The notes beneath the pieces were generated by a model. That model made no database searches. It worked only from the letters and a program-made list of their open reading frames with translations, and was not told the DNA's origin. The position numbers and the translations under genes were made by a program. Positions 24,056 through 36,524 of a stretch of DNA of 64,000 bases are shown here, piece after piece. The stretch's first letter is position 1. Every line of letters starts with the position of its first letter. This stretch comes from Flaccisagitta enflata (Eukaryota > Chaetognatha > Sagittoidea > Aphragmophora): NCBI GenBank assembly GCA_965153355.1, contig OZ231128.1, positions 28,830,001-28,894,000 on the forward strand. The letters run 5' to 3'.

Positions 24056-25573
24056 AGTGTCAACTACCCCCTGCAAGTGTTGATTACCACCCCCAAAGTG
24101 TCCACTACCCCCTGCAAATGTTCACGACCCCCCCACAAGTGTTGACTACCCCCTGCAAGTGTCAACTACCCCCCGCAAGTGTCAACTACCCCCAGCAAGT
24201 GTCGACTCCCCTCCGCGAGAATCAACTACCTTCTGCAAGTATTAACTACCCCACTCAAATGTTAACTACCCCCTACAAGTGTTGACTACCCCCGCTAATA
24301 TCAACTACCCCCCAAAAGTGCCGAATACCCCCACAAGTATCAACTACCCCTTGCAAGTGTTGTCTACCCCCCAAAAGTGTCGACTACCCTCCGCAAGTGT
24401 CAACTACCCCCCAATAGTCAACTACCCCCTGCAAGTGTTGACTACCCCCCGCAAGTGTTGACTACCCCCTGCAAGTGTCCACTACCCCCCCAAATGTTGA
24501 CTACCCCCAAAAGTGTCAACTATCACCCCCAGTACCTCTTAAGTCAACTACCCCCGCAAGTATTGACTACCCCCTGAGTTGACTACCCCCGGCAAGTGTC
24601 AACTACCCCCACAAGTGTTAACTACCCCCTGCAAGTGTCAACTGTCGACTACCCCCTACATGTGTTGACCAGCCCCAAAAAGTGTAGACTACCCCCAGCA
24701 AGTGTCCACTACCCCCTGCAAATGTTCATGACCCCCCACAAGTGTTGACTACCCCCTGCAAGTGTCAACTACCCCCCGCAAGTGTCAACTACCCCCGGCA
24801 AGTGTCCACTCCTCTCCGCAAGAATCAACTACCTTCTGCAAGTGTTGACTACCCCACTCAAATGTTGACCACCCCCTACAAGTGTTGACTACCCACGCAA
24901 ATATCAACTACCCCCCAAAAGTGCCGAATACCCTCACAAGTGTCAACTACCCCTTGCAAGTGTTGTCTACCCCCCAAAAGTGTCAACTACCCCCCACAAG
25001 TGTTAACTACCCCCAATTGTCAACTACCCCCTGCAAGTGTTGACTACCCCCACAAGTGTTGACTACCCCCCGCAAGTGTCCACTACCCCCCAAGTGTTGA
25101 CTACCCCCAAAAGTGTCAACTACTCCCAAAAGTGTTAACTACCACCCCCACTACCCCTTAAGTCAACTACCCCCACAAGTGTCCACTACCCCCCCAAGTG
25201 TTGACTACCCCAAAAAGTGTCAACTACCCCCAAAAGTGTTAACTATTACCCCCACTACCCCTTGAGTCAACCACCCCCGGCAAGTGTCAACTAACCCCCG
25301 CAAGTATTGACTACCCCCTGAGTCGACTACCCCCGGCAAGTGTCAACTACCCCCACAAGTGTTAACTACCCCCTGCAAGAGTCAACTGTCGACTACCCCC
25401 TACATGTGTTGACCAGCCCCAAAAAGTGTAGACTGCCCCCGGCAAATGTCAACTCCCCCTCAAAGTATCAACTTCCCCCCACAAGTGTTGACTATCCCTT
25501 GCAGGTGTCAACTATCCCTTACAAGTGTTAACAACCCCCAGCAAGTGTCAACTACCCCCCCACAAATGCCAAC
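24050..25573 (+). repeat. 20-bp minisatellite, forward half of foldback
   Basis: Tandem units of about 17-20 bp of the type CAACTACCCCCTGCAAGTGT. The third-to-last dinucleotide and C-run length vary between units. A string of variant units starting at about 24098 recurs in the same order starting at about 24702, so the array grew by a ~604-bp segmental duplication. The C-rich strand is on top throughout. Confidence 0.85.
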
Positions 25574-25850
25574 TGGGTAGTCAACACTAGCAGGGGGTAG
25601 TCGACACTTGCGAGGGGTAGTCCCCAATAGGGGGGTAGTTGACACTTGCCAGGGGTAGTAGACACCTGCCAGGGGTAGTTAATTCTTGTAGAGGGTAGTT
25701 AACACTTGCAGGGGGTAGTCGACACTTGTGGGGGGTGGTCAACACTTGCAGGGGTAGTTGACACTTGCCGGGGTAGTGGACACTTGCAGGGGGTAGTTGA
25801 CACTTGCAGGGGGTAGTCAACACTTGTGGGGGGTATACTTCGGCGATCTG
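25574..25850 (-). repeat. Same minisatellite, inverted
   Basis: At about 25574 the array switches strand: units now read like GGGGGTAGTCAACACTTGCA. About 14 units follow before non-repeat DNA at 25851. The switch point is the centre of the foldback. Confidence 0.85.
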
Positions 25851-26279
25851 GCTATTAAAAAACGGTTCAATTAGGTTCAATTAATAAATTAATATTCGCG
25901 GATATAGGTTCGGTTCGGATACTGCTATAACCGACTTTCGGTTGCGGGTATCAACGTTTTTTTTTTTTTTTTTTTTAACAAAGTGACATTTCTTTTTTTG
26001 CATGTTTGAAAATTGCTGATCTTCCAAGAATAGCAATGATAGTTTTTAGGAATATGCATTTTTTTAGCTTTTTATTTTTTAGACTTGGATTTTACTATTG
26101 TTGCAATTTTTTTTCTTTGTTATCTTTTATGTTTCATTTTTATTTATTTTCAATGTAACATTGATTTAGCAAATGATCATTAAACATGATGGATGCATAT
26201 ATCATAGGTCATGCTGTCATCCTACCTACCTAGCTTAAGTATTCCACTAGATAAGTTTTGACTGTAAAATGGATAGTTT

Positions 26280-26328
<49 letters not shown>

Positions 26329-26684
26329 GTATAGACAGACTTATAGACAGACAGGCAAACTGATAGATGGACAGATAGACAGACAGATATACAGATAGAT
26401 AGATAGACAGACAGAAAGATAGACAGACAGATAGACAAATAGATAGACAGATAGACCGGCAGAAACATAAATAGAAAGACAGGATGATAAATGGATAGAC
26501 TTAAAGAATTTAGGTTCACAGGCGATTTTCCGCTTGGAGGAAGAGGAGGAAGAGGAAGAGGAGATAGGTCATTAGCCATGACCAATCGTAACCGCATCAA
26601 TCAGTAGTTACCGATTAGCCGGGTAATAGCTATTAACAAACCGACGGACGGATAATGGCGGTCACCCGCCAAGTGATAGTTGGG
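25851..26684. other. Insert interrupting the inverted minisatellite
   Basis: About 830 bp of AT-rich DNA with a T-run (25960-25976), a GA microsatellite (26281-26328) and imperfect GATA/CAGA repeats (26330-26460), then a short ACCGACGGACGG TCS-like trace near 26640. No coding frame. It splits the inverted half of the array and is probably a later insertion. Confidence 0.55.
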
Positions 26685-27212
26685 GGTAGTTGAAAGTTGC
26701 CGGGGGTAGTCAACTCAGGGGGCAGTTGACACTTATGGGGGGTAGTTGATACTTGCCAGGGGTAGTTGACTCAGGGGGGGTGGTAGTCAACACTTTTGGG
26801 GGTAGTTAACACTTTTGGGGGTAGTCAACACTTGGGGGGTAGTTGACACTTGCGGGGGGTAGTCAACACTTGTGGGGGGTAGTCAAACCTTGCGGGAGGT
26901 AGTTGACAATTGGGGGGGGTAGTTGACACTTGCGGGGGGAAGTTGACACTTTTGGGGGGTAGACAACACTTGCAGGGGGTAGTGGACACTTGTGGGGGGT
27001 ATTTGGCACTTTTGGGGGGTAGTTGATATTTGCAGGGGTAGTAAACACTTGTAGGGGTAGTCAACATATGAGGGGGGTGGTCAACACTTGCCGGAGGTAG
27101 TTGGCATTTGTAGGGGGTAGTCAACACTTGTGGGGGGTATTCAACGTTTGCGGGGGGTAGTGGACACTTGGGGGGGTGGTAATCAACACTTGCAGGGGGT
27201 AGTTGACATTTG
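26685..27212 (-). repeat. Inverted minisatellite, second block
   Basis: About 27 units of the GGGGGTAGTTGACACTTGC type. The order of variant units (including TATTTGGCACTTTT and AGACAACACTTGC) is the reverse of that seen in the forward array near 24300-24370 and 24900-24970, so both halves share one ancestral array. Confidence 0.85.
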
Positions 27213-27431
27213 CGAGCAAGACTTAATGCCAACATATACTTTCAATTTATAAAAAGTTCATTTCAGCAATTTACATGGCCTCCCTGTAGTAACTGTACTT
27301 CCATTAGTTTGTTTCAGTCCTTAGTAATTTTCTACGTAGCAGTTGTAAGCCTGCATCTTGAAAAAAATCACACCTTAGCATCCTATCAGTGATTAGCAAA
27401 AGTTGCGATTGTCGTTTTGTCCATAGACTGT
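27213..27431 (-). repeat. Outer right inverted arm of the minisatellite foldback
   Basis: Inverse of 23836-24055 with few differences, from ATTTGCGAGCAAGACTTAAT to CCATAGACTGT. Together the arms and arrays form a structure about 3.6 kb long. Confidence 0.8.
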
Positions 27432-27571
27432 AAAGAAATCAGCGACAAAATCATCGGACAAACTTATCGATTTGACTCAAAACCAAACTCAAACATTATC
27501 AAAAAGAAAAAGAAAAGAAGAGCAAATGCAATGGACGAACAAACAAGCTGCAAGGCGACCGTTTTAGATTC

Positions 27572-27608
27572 AACAAGGCCGGATACAGTGCAAGTCGTGT
27601 GCGAGTAG
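27572..27608 (-). mobile_element. TCS 3'-end fragment (reverse)
   Basis: AACAAGGCCGGATACAGTGC then AAGTCGTGTGCGAGTAGG: terminal hairpin and distal stem only. Confidence 0.45.
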
Positions 27609-27683
27609 GCTGGGGCAGTATTGAAATATATTTATTAAACATTTCAATCGGGGCAGCAAATCAAAAGCTACTCATAAATGCTA

Positions 27684-27870
27684 AACAAGGCCAAGTAGGC
27701 CAATTGATGCGCCAGGCGGATTGTTAAAGGTTTGCGTGACAGACAAACAGTGAGACAGACCAATCGACCAATGGACATGTGTGTTGTCTCACAAAAAAAA
27801 ACAAAGTGCTACGGACCAACTGGCCAATAGACTGACCGACCAACAAGTGGGTTATAAAGTCGCGTGTATG
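27684..27870 (-). mobile_element. TCS element (reverse), GGCC-TACTT-GGCC end type
   Basis: Starts AACAAGGCCAAGTAGGCCAA, has GACAGACC and ACCGACCAAC tracts and ends at AAGTCGCGTGTATG without a full hairpin. Confidence 0.5.
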
Positions 27871-28115
27871 AAACAACAATTTCCATGTCATGTCAGTCTC
27901 CCATCCCTTTCAAACGTTGGCTTCGATTTTCCCCACGTTAAATAGTTGATAAACCGGTAAAATAGTTCTTTGCCTTCTTTTGATGAGTAGAGTTGAAAAA
28001 TTTCAAGACAAGGAACCAGTTGATGAATGAGAGTGATTTGAAATCTTTTTTTCCCCAGGAATCGAGGTTATGTCACGTCGAGGTATCACCGCAGGGCGGA
28101 AGGACCCAACCCTTG

Positions 28116-28118
<3 letters not shown>

Positions 28119-28190
<72 letters not shown>

Positions 28191-28262
28191 GGCAGAAAAG
28201 ACAGACAGTAAAGACAGAGACAGACAGACAGAGAAAGACAGACAGACAGAGACAAACACATG
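28119..28262 (+). repeat. (GA)n(CAGA)n microsatellite
   Basis: About 20 GA units followed by CAGA units with drift. Confidence 0.9.
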
Positions 28263-29109
28263 GACAGGGAGACATCGACAATGACATAGTTGCAGTAAAA
28301 ACCTGCAGTCAGACAGAAAAAAAAACTGCAAAAAGAAAAAAGAGAAAAAGCGACACGCAGTCACGGAGAGTACAGTGACTGCATGCAGCAGCGGTTAAGG
28401 TATGTAAAAAAGTAAAAGGCTGTTTCTATAATCTCCTTTTTGAGAGATGGCCAAATAGGTCAATTTCAAAATTGAGAAAATTTGTCAAAAACATTCATAA
28501 TCAGATAGCTCATGTCAATATGAACATGGTTCAAAAACTGAATTTTGTTACTGATCCTTGATTTTCATGTAAATTAGGCTGAAATGCAACAAATAATGAT
28601 CGAAAATAAGCAAAAATTGAGTTGTTAAAGTCCGCAAAACCAAAAAAATGGGAATATTTTACTAAATCACAGTTCAAGAATTCAATCAGACCCGATTCTG
28701 CTGAAAAAAATTGAGATTTCAATTTTTTTTGAAAATTCTCTATAAGCAGCTTTTTTGGCTGGTTAGGCCAGTTGGCAAAAATTAACTGAATCTTTTGGCA
28801 ACGATTAATTTAAGTAGGCATTCTCTGAAAGAACCACTGTGCAAAATTTCAGCAAAATCGGACAAATATTTTAGAAGTTATGCCGTTTTTTTAATTTTTG
28901 GGTGGTAGGCTGGTTGGGTTGGTTAGATGTGTCCCAGATGCACCAAATACTCTGTTCGTAATAATTTCAGTACAGTATTGATCCATGCAAAAAATCTTTT
29001 GTCTCTCTCAAAGGGTTTCCAAGATATGGGCATTTCCTGATTTTTTGGGTTTACCATTTTGCTGTAAGTGCATACATGCGCCGATAACAAAGAATTAACT
29101 ACGAAGATT

Positions 29110-29357
29110 CATCTTGAAGCGTGATTATTCTGCAACAATTTACTGACCAATCACATTGAAAATTTCATTATGGCTGAATGCCCGGGAGTTAAGACCTGAA
29201 ATTTTCAGTGTATGTGCAAAATTTCATGCTCTTTCTCATCGTGTTATCCAAATTTCCATCATCAGTTTCACAATGGCGTGACAGTGACAGACTTAAAGCG
29301 TGACATGAGCGTGACAGAAGAGCTGGGGGGGTGTGCAGAATAATCACGCTTGAAGAA
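29110..29357. mobile_element. MITE-like element with 20-bp inverted ends
   Basis: CTTGAAGCGTGATTATTCTG at 29112 and its inverse CAGAATAATCACGCTTGAAG near 29335. About 200 bp between with no ORF. Confidence 0.5.
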
Positions 29358-29466
29358 AAGTGTCCTTACGCGGGATTGGGGTGTCACAGTGGCATGAAAT
29401 TTGGAGCGTATGTCCTTCACGTAGTCCTCTATTAGATAGAAACCTGAAATGTGATTAACTTTGAGA

Positions 29467-29573
29467 ATTTATAAGGGGTTGTCGCATTGGGAAAATTATC
29501 GAGATATTGCATAGGGAATATCTTGATGATATTTAGATAATACGCCCAATGCGACAACCCCTATAGTGTTTTG
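29467..29573. mobile_element. 107-bp MITE with 18-bp inverted ends
   Basis: AGGGGTTGTCGCATTGGG and its exact inverse CCCAATGCGACAACCCCT flank an AT-rich core with repeated AATATC/GATATT. TA-rich flanks (TATA on each side) fit a TA duplication. Confidence 0.7.
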
Positions 29574-30087
29574 AAAAAAGATAATCGGCATACTCAGATT
29601 TCGCCATGAAATAGCAAAAAAATTAGAAGGATCAAAATTTGATGATAATACAATATTTGAACAACTTAGCATTTGCGCAGTAGGATGAAATTTTTTGTAC
29701 ATCACATCGGAATGATGATAACTGATTAAAAGCTGAGAAATGATCAGATAATCTATTTTTGATAGGTTTTGCTTGTTATTTGCTTGTCCGGACAAAATCT
29801 GGACATGCCAATGTGGCCAATTTGACCTAATTTTTACTACCCCTAGGGGTAAGGGTAGTCACAAAAAATGGTTTGGCAAGGTAATCCAGGTAATTAGGAA
29901 GGTCATCCAACTATAAAAACTTGTCACGATGCAATAGACATTGCGGTAACACTGTTAACGTGGTGGTGAGTCGGGTTCTCTCGTCGAAAAGAGATTGTGA
30001 CATTTGCCAAAAACAAGCATAACAGAAGTAATCGCGCGCGGGTGGGCAAGGGCAATTTCGTTTTTGAAACAATGAGAAATTCGAAAA

Positions 30088-30208
30088 AACAAGGCCAAGT
30101 TGGTCAATAAGGTGCGCCGTGTGGATCGTCAAACGAATGCGTTCACCGACCAACTGACTGACGGACCGACGGAACGACGGTCAGTTATAGTGGTGCTTTT
30201 TCGCATAT
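30088..30208 (-). mobile_element. TCS element (reverse), GCGCC subtype
   Basis: AACAAGGCCAAGTTGGTCAA, GGTGCGCCGTGTGGATCG, AACGCATTC-type internal block (reverse), GACGGACCGACGGAACG tract and a decayed 5' hairpin. Confidence 0.55.
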
Positions 30209-30599
30209 GAAATTGGGGTTTGTTGCTAAGTAGAAAAGTACATTCAGTGTCTTCTTTCTACCATTGTATCTTTGTCAAACACGTCAACAGAAAAAAGAAC
30301 ACAAAAGCTATGTTTCACAAAACCAAAATTTTTTTACGACCATTTTTTTTTTTCATTCAAAAAATCGAATGTCGCAGAGGAGGAGGAGGAGGAGAAGGAG
30401 GAAGGAGGACGAGATATATATTTCTCTTTCTCTCCAGAGGACGCATTTATGATTTGATGATTTCATCCCGATTCTTGGGAGTAACACGAACATCAAAATT
30501 CAGATATATATCGCTCTGGATCAAGAGAGGAAACGAAGTCTAGGAATAGAGATGATAATAGAGTGGCCTTCTCATTGGTTGAAGGCAGATTCAGAATAT

Positions 30600-30990
<391 letters not shown>

Positions 30991-31182
30991 ACTTTCAGAC
31001 ATAGTTTAAAAGACCGACATCTGTAGACTGCAAATACGGAAAAGCAAGATCGATGGAGGCAGATACATGAAGAGACAGACAGATAGTGTGAAGACTGATT
31101 AGACAGACAGATAACCAGTCAGACAGAGAGACAGTGATACAGCAAGAAAGAGAAAAATCATTTAAAAGAGAATTAGAAAAAA

Positions 31183-31308
<126 letters not shown>

Positions 31309-31385
31309 GAATTTTGAAATTTTGAGTCGCAATGAAATGACGGGAACACAACAGGGAGGCAACAGAAATCCGAAAACAGGACCGA

Positions 31386-31628
31386 TTTTTAGTCGCGTGC
31401 TACGCGACTCTATAATCCACTTTTCGGTCGGTCCGTCGGTCGGTCGGTAACAAAACTGTTCTAAAGGATTTTTAAAGCGTTTTTATGTCTCTGAATGGTA
31501 GAAAAGAAACTTTGTGAGGTAAATGGCCATTTCAAATCTCTTTTTGAAAAAAAATTGTTTGTCTGTCTGTCTGCCTGACTTTTTTTGAAAGTGCCGACGC
31601 ACGCGACTTAGGTCTAATGACCTTGTTT
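31386..31628 (+). mobile_element. TCS element with AGGTC terminal hairpin
   Basis: TTTTT, hairpin AGTCGCGTGCTACGCGACT, GGTCGGTCCGTCGG tract, body without the usual block, distal GCACGCGACT, then AGGTCTAATGACCT before TGTTT. The terminal hairpin pairs although its sequence is unlike other copies. Confidence 0.75.
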
Positions 31629-31893
31629 GTCCAGAGATGGAAAAAGAGACTTAAAAAGCGGATGAATCACTTTTTAGAATCGGATCCTTCTCTTGAGTCT
31701 TGAATCAAGAGCTAAGAGAGAGTCGCTCGATCCCTTCTTTTTTTGTTCATCTAAAAAAATTGCTTCGTTCACTTCGGAAGTGACTTTCTTGTTTTGAGAG
31801 GTTTCGATACGTAAATACACCGATGAGCATCTGATTTTGCTGAGTCAATTATTGTTATTGACCTATTGTTGTATTTTTCTTTGACGTTGCATT

Positions 31894-32169
<276 letters not shown>

Positions 32170-32269
32170 GTGGTAATGGGCCATTACTAATGGCGGTGAT
32201 GGAGGCTACTATCTTGGAAAAAAGTCCAGGACGTTTTATCATGTTATAGTGTTGATATACATAATTCAA

Positions 32270-32560
32270 TATGAAAATTGGTGACCAAAATGAAGCTTAA
32301 ACAGGGCTAGCAAATAGCACCAAGCTGAGACTCATAGCTTTGTTTGTTTAGATTTTTCATCAAAATAAGTGAAAATGTTGATTTCAGGAAATGGTCACAA
32401 ATCTTGAATAGGATATAAATGCATGATGTTTTGTTACAGTTTCGCTTTGATATGCAAGATTTGAAAGGAAAATTGGTGACCATTTTAAAGCTCTTGATCA
32501 GGGCTATCCATTGCCGCCAAGCAGAGACTCCTACATGAAAAAGAGTAAGAACAATGATTC
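32270..32560 (+). repeat. Two direct copies of a GAAAATTGGTGACC repeat
   Basis: GAAAATTGGTGACCAAAATG at 32273 and GAAAATTGGTGACCATTTTA at 32468, each followed by GCTTAAACAGGGCTA or GCTCTTGATCAGGGCTA and AGACTC. They share the CCATTTTAAAGCTCTT core of the MITEs at 8.1 and 38.1 kb. Confidence 0.5.
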
Positions 32561-32846
32561 TCAGAAATTATAGAAAAATTGTGTGGAGGGATTGTACTTC
32601 AAAATGGCATTATACTCTTTACCAAGACGTGCCCTTACAGATACAAGCAGTTTCTAAACTCTAAAAAGGTTATTCTAAATAGTGCGCTTGTAAAAATGAT
32701 CATTATTACATTAAATTTGAAATCGAATTATTCCTTTATCCAGCTTGGACTTCTATTTTTTCCAAGATAGTATGTTCGTTATGTTGTTGGTAATGGTGTC
32801 ACGGCTGAAAGTATTTTTTTTCATACATACATGTTTTTGACTTATA

Positions 32847-32989
32847 TTTTTAGTCGCGGACACGCGACTCAACACCTTGGTCTGTCGGTCGGTCCGTCGG
32901 TCGGTCACATTTTTGAATTCCGAGCGATTTTCGCATTACTGCTCCTGCCCAACCGTCCGCGACTGGATTGCCGTGTATCCGGCCTTGTT
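32847..32989 (+). mobile_element. TCS element, compact 143-bp copy
   Basis: TTTTT, AGTCGCGGACACGCGACT, GTCGGTCGGTCCGTCGG tract, the conserved block GCATTACTGCTCCTGCCC, distal GTCCGCGACT, GCCGTGTATCCGGC, CTTGTT. About 90% like the copy at 33377. Confidence 0.85.
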
Positions 32990-33239
32990 TTTTTTCAGAG
33001 GGGGGAGAGGGGTTGGAAGGAACGTTCTCGATAAGTGAGATTTGCAACTATAAATTTAGGGCCAATACAAATTCAGCAGGAAAAGCAGTTAAAACGTCAA
33101 GTCTCACTGAAATTCAAACACAGCGGTCGCGCGTTCAGTATAAAGTATTTTGTAGTTGCAAATTTTACATGACAGGGCGGCATACCACTGCTCAAGGGGG
33201 TTAGTATTTCGCAGAGGAACTGCTTAATTTTGTTCATGC

Positions 33240-33241
33240 CG

Positions 33242-33328
<87 letters not shown>
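33240..33328 (+). repeat. (GTT)n microsatellite
   Basis: About 29 units, followed by a T-run. Confidence 0.95.
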
Positions 33329-33376
33329 TTTTTTTTTCTAGTGGTTATTGACTTGTTGTTGTTTCTGTTGTTCCTG

Positions 33377-33535
33377 TTTTTAGTCGCGGACACGCGACTC
33401 TACACCTTGCCGTGTCGGTCGGTAGGTCGGTCGGTAGGTCCGTCGGTCCGTCACATTTTTGAATTCCGAGCGGTTTTTGCATTACTGCTCCTGCCCAACC
33501 GTCCGCGACTGGATTGCCGTGTATCCGGCCTTGTT
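33377..33535 (+). mobile_element. TCS element between two GTT microsatellites
   Basis: Same architecture as the 32847 copy, with AGTCGCGGACACGCGACT and distal GTCCGCGACT. It lies 45 bp after one GTT array and 35 bp before another. Confidence 0.85.
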
Positions 33536-33569
33536 CCATTCAAATTCCCGTTATTGTTTCTGTTCAAAT

Positions 33570-33656
33570 TCCTGTTGTTGTTGTTGTTATTGTTGTTGTT
33601 GTTGTTGTTGCTGTTGTTGTTGTTGTCGCTGTTGCTGTAGTTGTTGCTGTTGCTGC

Positions 33657-33752
<96 letters not shown>
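33570..33752 (+). repeat. (GTT)n microsatellite with GCT variants
   Basis: Mixed GTT/GCT to 33660, then pure GTT. Confidence 0.95.
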
Positions 33753-34012
33753 AGTTTCATTTGTGTCATTGAGCTAGAGCAGTAATAAAAACGACCAGAC
33801 GGCAAGACCCTAGAAGCCCGGAATAGCAGACAGACCGACCGAACGAACGACATATCGGTTTTTGAATCGTATTAAAAATCGCCTTTCCGAGAAAGTTTTA
33901 AAACGTACTTTGTTCTTAGTCTTGCACTATATGGTTAAACTGAAGAGGGCAACGTAGTATCGATAATAGTCAAGACAAAATAGCACTATTAAGATAGTCG
34001 TTCACTAGTACA

Positions 34013-34358
34013 CTCTTTTTTTAGATGCGTCCTCGCATCTCTATAATAGGCTGTGTCCGTTGGTTGGTCTGTTGGTTGGTTGGTAACGCATTCATTAAAA
34101 TCATCAAAATCATACATTTTTTTCAACAGAAAAGTAGTTCTAACCATTCATGAATGACATTTATTTGTCAAAAAACCTTCATTCATAAAAAAACATTCAT
34201 TCATAAAAAAACATTCATTTATAAAAACATTCATTCATAAAAACATTCATTCATAAAAAGCATTTATTAATAAAAAACGTTCATTCATAAAAAAAACATC
34301 CATTCATAAAAAAACATTCATTCAAAGAGGACGCATCGTTGGCCTACTTGGCCTTGTT
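34013..34358 (+). mobile_element. TCS element, GATGCGTCC subtype, with internal minisatellite
   Basis: 5' hairpin AGATGCGTCCTCGCATCT, GGTTGGTCTGTTGG tract, AACGCATTCATT, about nine units of CATTCATTCATAAAAAA-type repeat (34160-34325), distal GAGGACGCATC, hairpin GGCCTACTTGGCC, TTGTT. The stem differs from the main subtype in all three places. Confidence 0.8.
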
Positions 34359-34993
34359 TTCATTTAAGGACCAGTGAATTTTTTCTGAAGCTGGGATGAC
34401 CTTAAATTTTAGCAAATTTAAGGCTGAAATGTTCTTAGTGTGTCCCTAATATTTTTCTATGATTTTCTTATAATTATGTTACATGCATTGATTTAACTGA
34501 TGTATAGTATGATTAAACAAAATTCAGATATCAGTAATTGCTTTGTATTTGTTTAAACAAAAAAACATATTGCATAACAAAAAAATATTATCAATTTCTA
34601 TCGGCAAGGATATTTTCGTTAAGAATTGGCAAAAAACAAACTTACGTATTAAAAATCGCCTGCAAAACTGCAAAACCATTGGCTTTCTTCATGTAAAATT
34701 TCATCCCACTGGGGCAACTAGAAGTATGCTTTTCATGTAATTTAAGCTATTGAGATTCATCTCGGGTTTTTCTCAGCCCCCAGATCAAGGTGAACTAGTC
34801 TCATGATAGAAATGGAACCTAATGTTCTTTTTTGTATCAGCTTGTATTATTGTATACTCACTGTAGTATTAGTCAAATTTTAATGTATTTCAATGTGTTT
34901 AAAACGTTACTCATGAGTAAGATGATATGTCAGTTGGTCACGAAGACAAGCTCATGAGTAAGATGATCCAGTCCAGTCTGTTGATGCATGAAA

Positions 34994-35505
34994 TTGAGCA
35001 AACTGGGCTTTTCTGGAATAAAGCTTAAAAATTTGCATACAAGTATCTAAAGTTATGTAGATCATGATAACGATAGGTGCAGGTCAAAAAAATTTGAGCA
35101 CCTATCCTAAAAATTCATCTAAAATTTTCAAAACCATGCCACCGCCAAACCGTCTGCCTCAGATTTACTTTTGAGTGTATTTCTCTCAAAAATACCTGTT
35201 TTCAAAAAAAAATGCAGTTTTTATATATAAAAGTAAATCGGCTATATCTTTGCTTTTAATAAAGTTAGACAGCTGAAATTGGTGTGCATATGTACAAAAT
35301 ACATACTTTTTAGCTCATAAAATTTCATTGCCCTCACTCTAGCGGTTTGGCGATAGCATGACTTTAAAAATTTTGAAAAATTTTTTAAGATAGGTGCTCA
35401 AATTCTTTTGACCTGCACCTATCATTATCTGATCTACATGACTCTAAATACTTGTATGCAAGTTTTCAAGCTTTGTCCCAGAAAAGCCGAGTCCTTTCTT
35501 CAACA
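34994..35505. mobile_element. ~510-bp element with ~165-bp inverted arms
   Basis: Left GCAAACTGGGCTTTTCTGG, TTGCATACAAGTATC, GATAGGTGCAGGTC; the right arm has the inverse of each in mirror order (GACCTGCACCTATC, ATACTTGTATGCAA, CCAGAAAAGCC). The core is AT-rich. No ORF. Confidence 0.7.
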
Positions 35506-35509
35506 ACCT

Positions 35510-36280
35510 GGACTATAATGACATGTTTTTTTTCTGAGGCTCAGTGTTGTTATTTCTAGGGTGCTTCGCGGTTCAAATTTTTTTAAAAATATTTCTTTTT
35601 ATTTATCACCAGCTCATAAAAAAATGTTCTCTTATCTGTTCTCTTAACTGATCGAAAGGATAAAAGAACCAAAATATTGTTTATAATCAAATCAAATTTC
35701 AGTATAAGAGATTTAAGTCAACCATTAACATCAAGCATCAGAAATAAAAGATAATTATGAACAATTTCCTTTGTTTATTTTCAGTCCCGGTGCTTTAAAA
35801 TTAGAAATACTTGCCCGATCAAGCTCATGATGAGAATTTCAAATCTGCATATTGTTCTTTATAACTAGGACGGCGGTCTTAGCTTTTCTCTTTTCCATTT
35901 AAAAAAAATCAAAATATGAAAAAAAGATCTGATGATCCTATCAGTAAGTGAATAAGGAGGTTATCTAGGCAACGAGTGTGGGAGCCTTTCCCCAATGCCA
36001 AAGTCTCACTGCCACTGTTCTTTTTGATCACTACAGTTCCTAAAGCAAATAAAGTATGAATGTTTTTATACTTCTCTTTTTTGAAGCTGACAATATTCTA
36101 ATGATTGTTCGTATTTTTTTCCAGATCTGAGCCTCAATGTTCTTTTAAACAAGGTTCTTAGTCAAAGAAATGAATGTATGTCAGGTGGTCGGAACTCGGA
36201 AGGATGGTCGGTCAGCAACTTTTTGGCATCACTTCCCGGCCATCCGCTTTACTGCTCCTACTACTTGTCCTAGGCTGTTT
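35510..36280. other. No gene recognised
   Basis: AT-rich, no ORF or element ends recognised. Confidence 0.4.
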
Positions 36281-36283
36281 TAC

Positions 36284-36482
36284 TTTTTAGTTGCGTGCTA
36301 CGCGACTCTACACCCCGCTATGTCGGTCCGTCGCTAGGTTGGTCGGTTGGTCCCCTTTTTACTTTTTTGGCGTTTTTTAGGTTTTAGAGCATACAGCGCC
36401 TGCCTAGATGCCCTAGTGACCTTCTCCAGCACTGGTCTGCCCACCCGCACGCGACTAGGGTAGCCGTGTATCCGGCCTTGTT
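36284..36482 (+). mobile_element. TCS element, GTTGCGTGC copy
   Basis: AGTTGCGTGCTACGCGACT hairpin with one G-T pair, GTCGGTCCGTCG tract, distal GCACGCGACT, GCCGTGTATCCGGCCTTGTT. Confidence 0.8.
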
Positions 36483-36524
36483 ATATTTTTTTATGTCATA
36501 TTTACATGCAAAAGTGCATTCAGT

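Larger units (their letters stand above)
28380..29905. other. No gene; AT-rich DNA with two MITEs
   Basis: Apart from the elements at 29110 and 29467, nothing with coding character. Confidence 0.4.

Noticed and set aside
24031-24285. Proline-rich ORF over the minisatellite
   Set aside because: Follows from the 20-bp C-rich units; frame breaks at each change of unit length.
24050-25573. Regularly spaced repeats resembling a CRISPR array
   Set aside because: Units are continuous 17-20-bp tandem repeats without unique spacers, in a eukaryotic context.
26247-26600. Ser/Leu/Val-rich ORF with signal-like runs
   Set aside because: It is the reverse reading of GA and GATA repeats.
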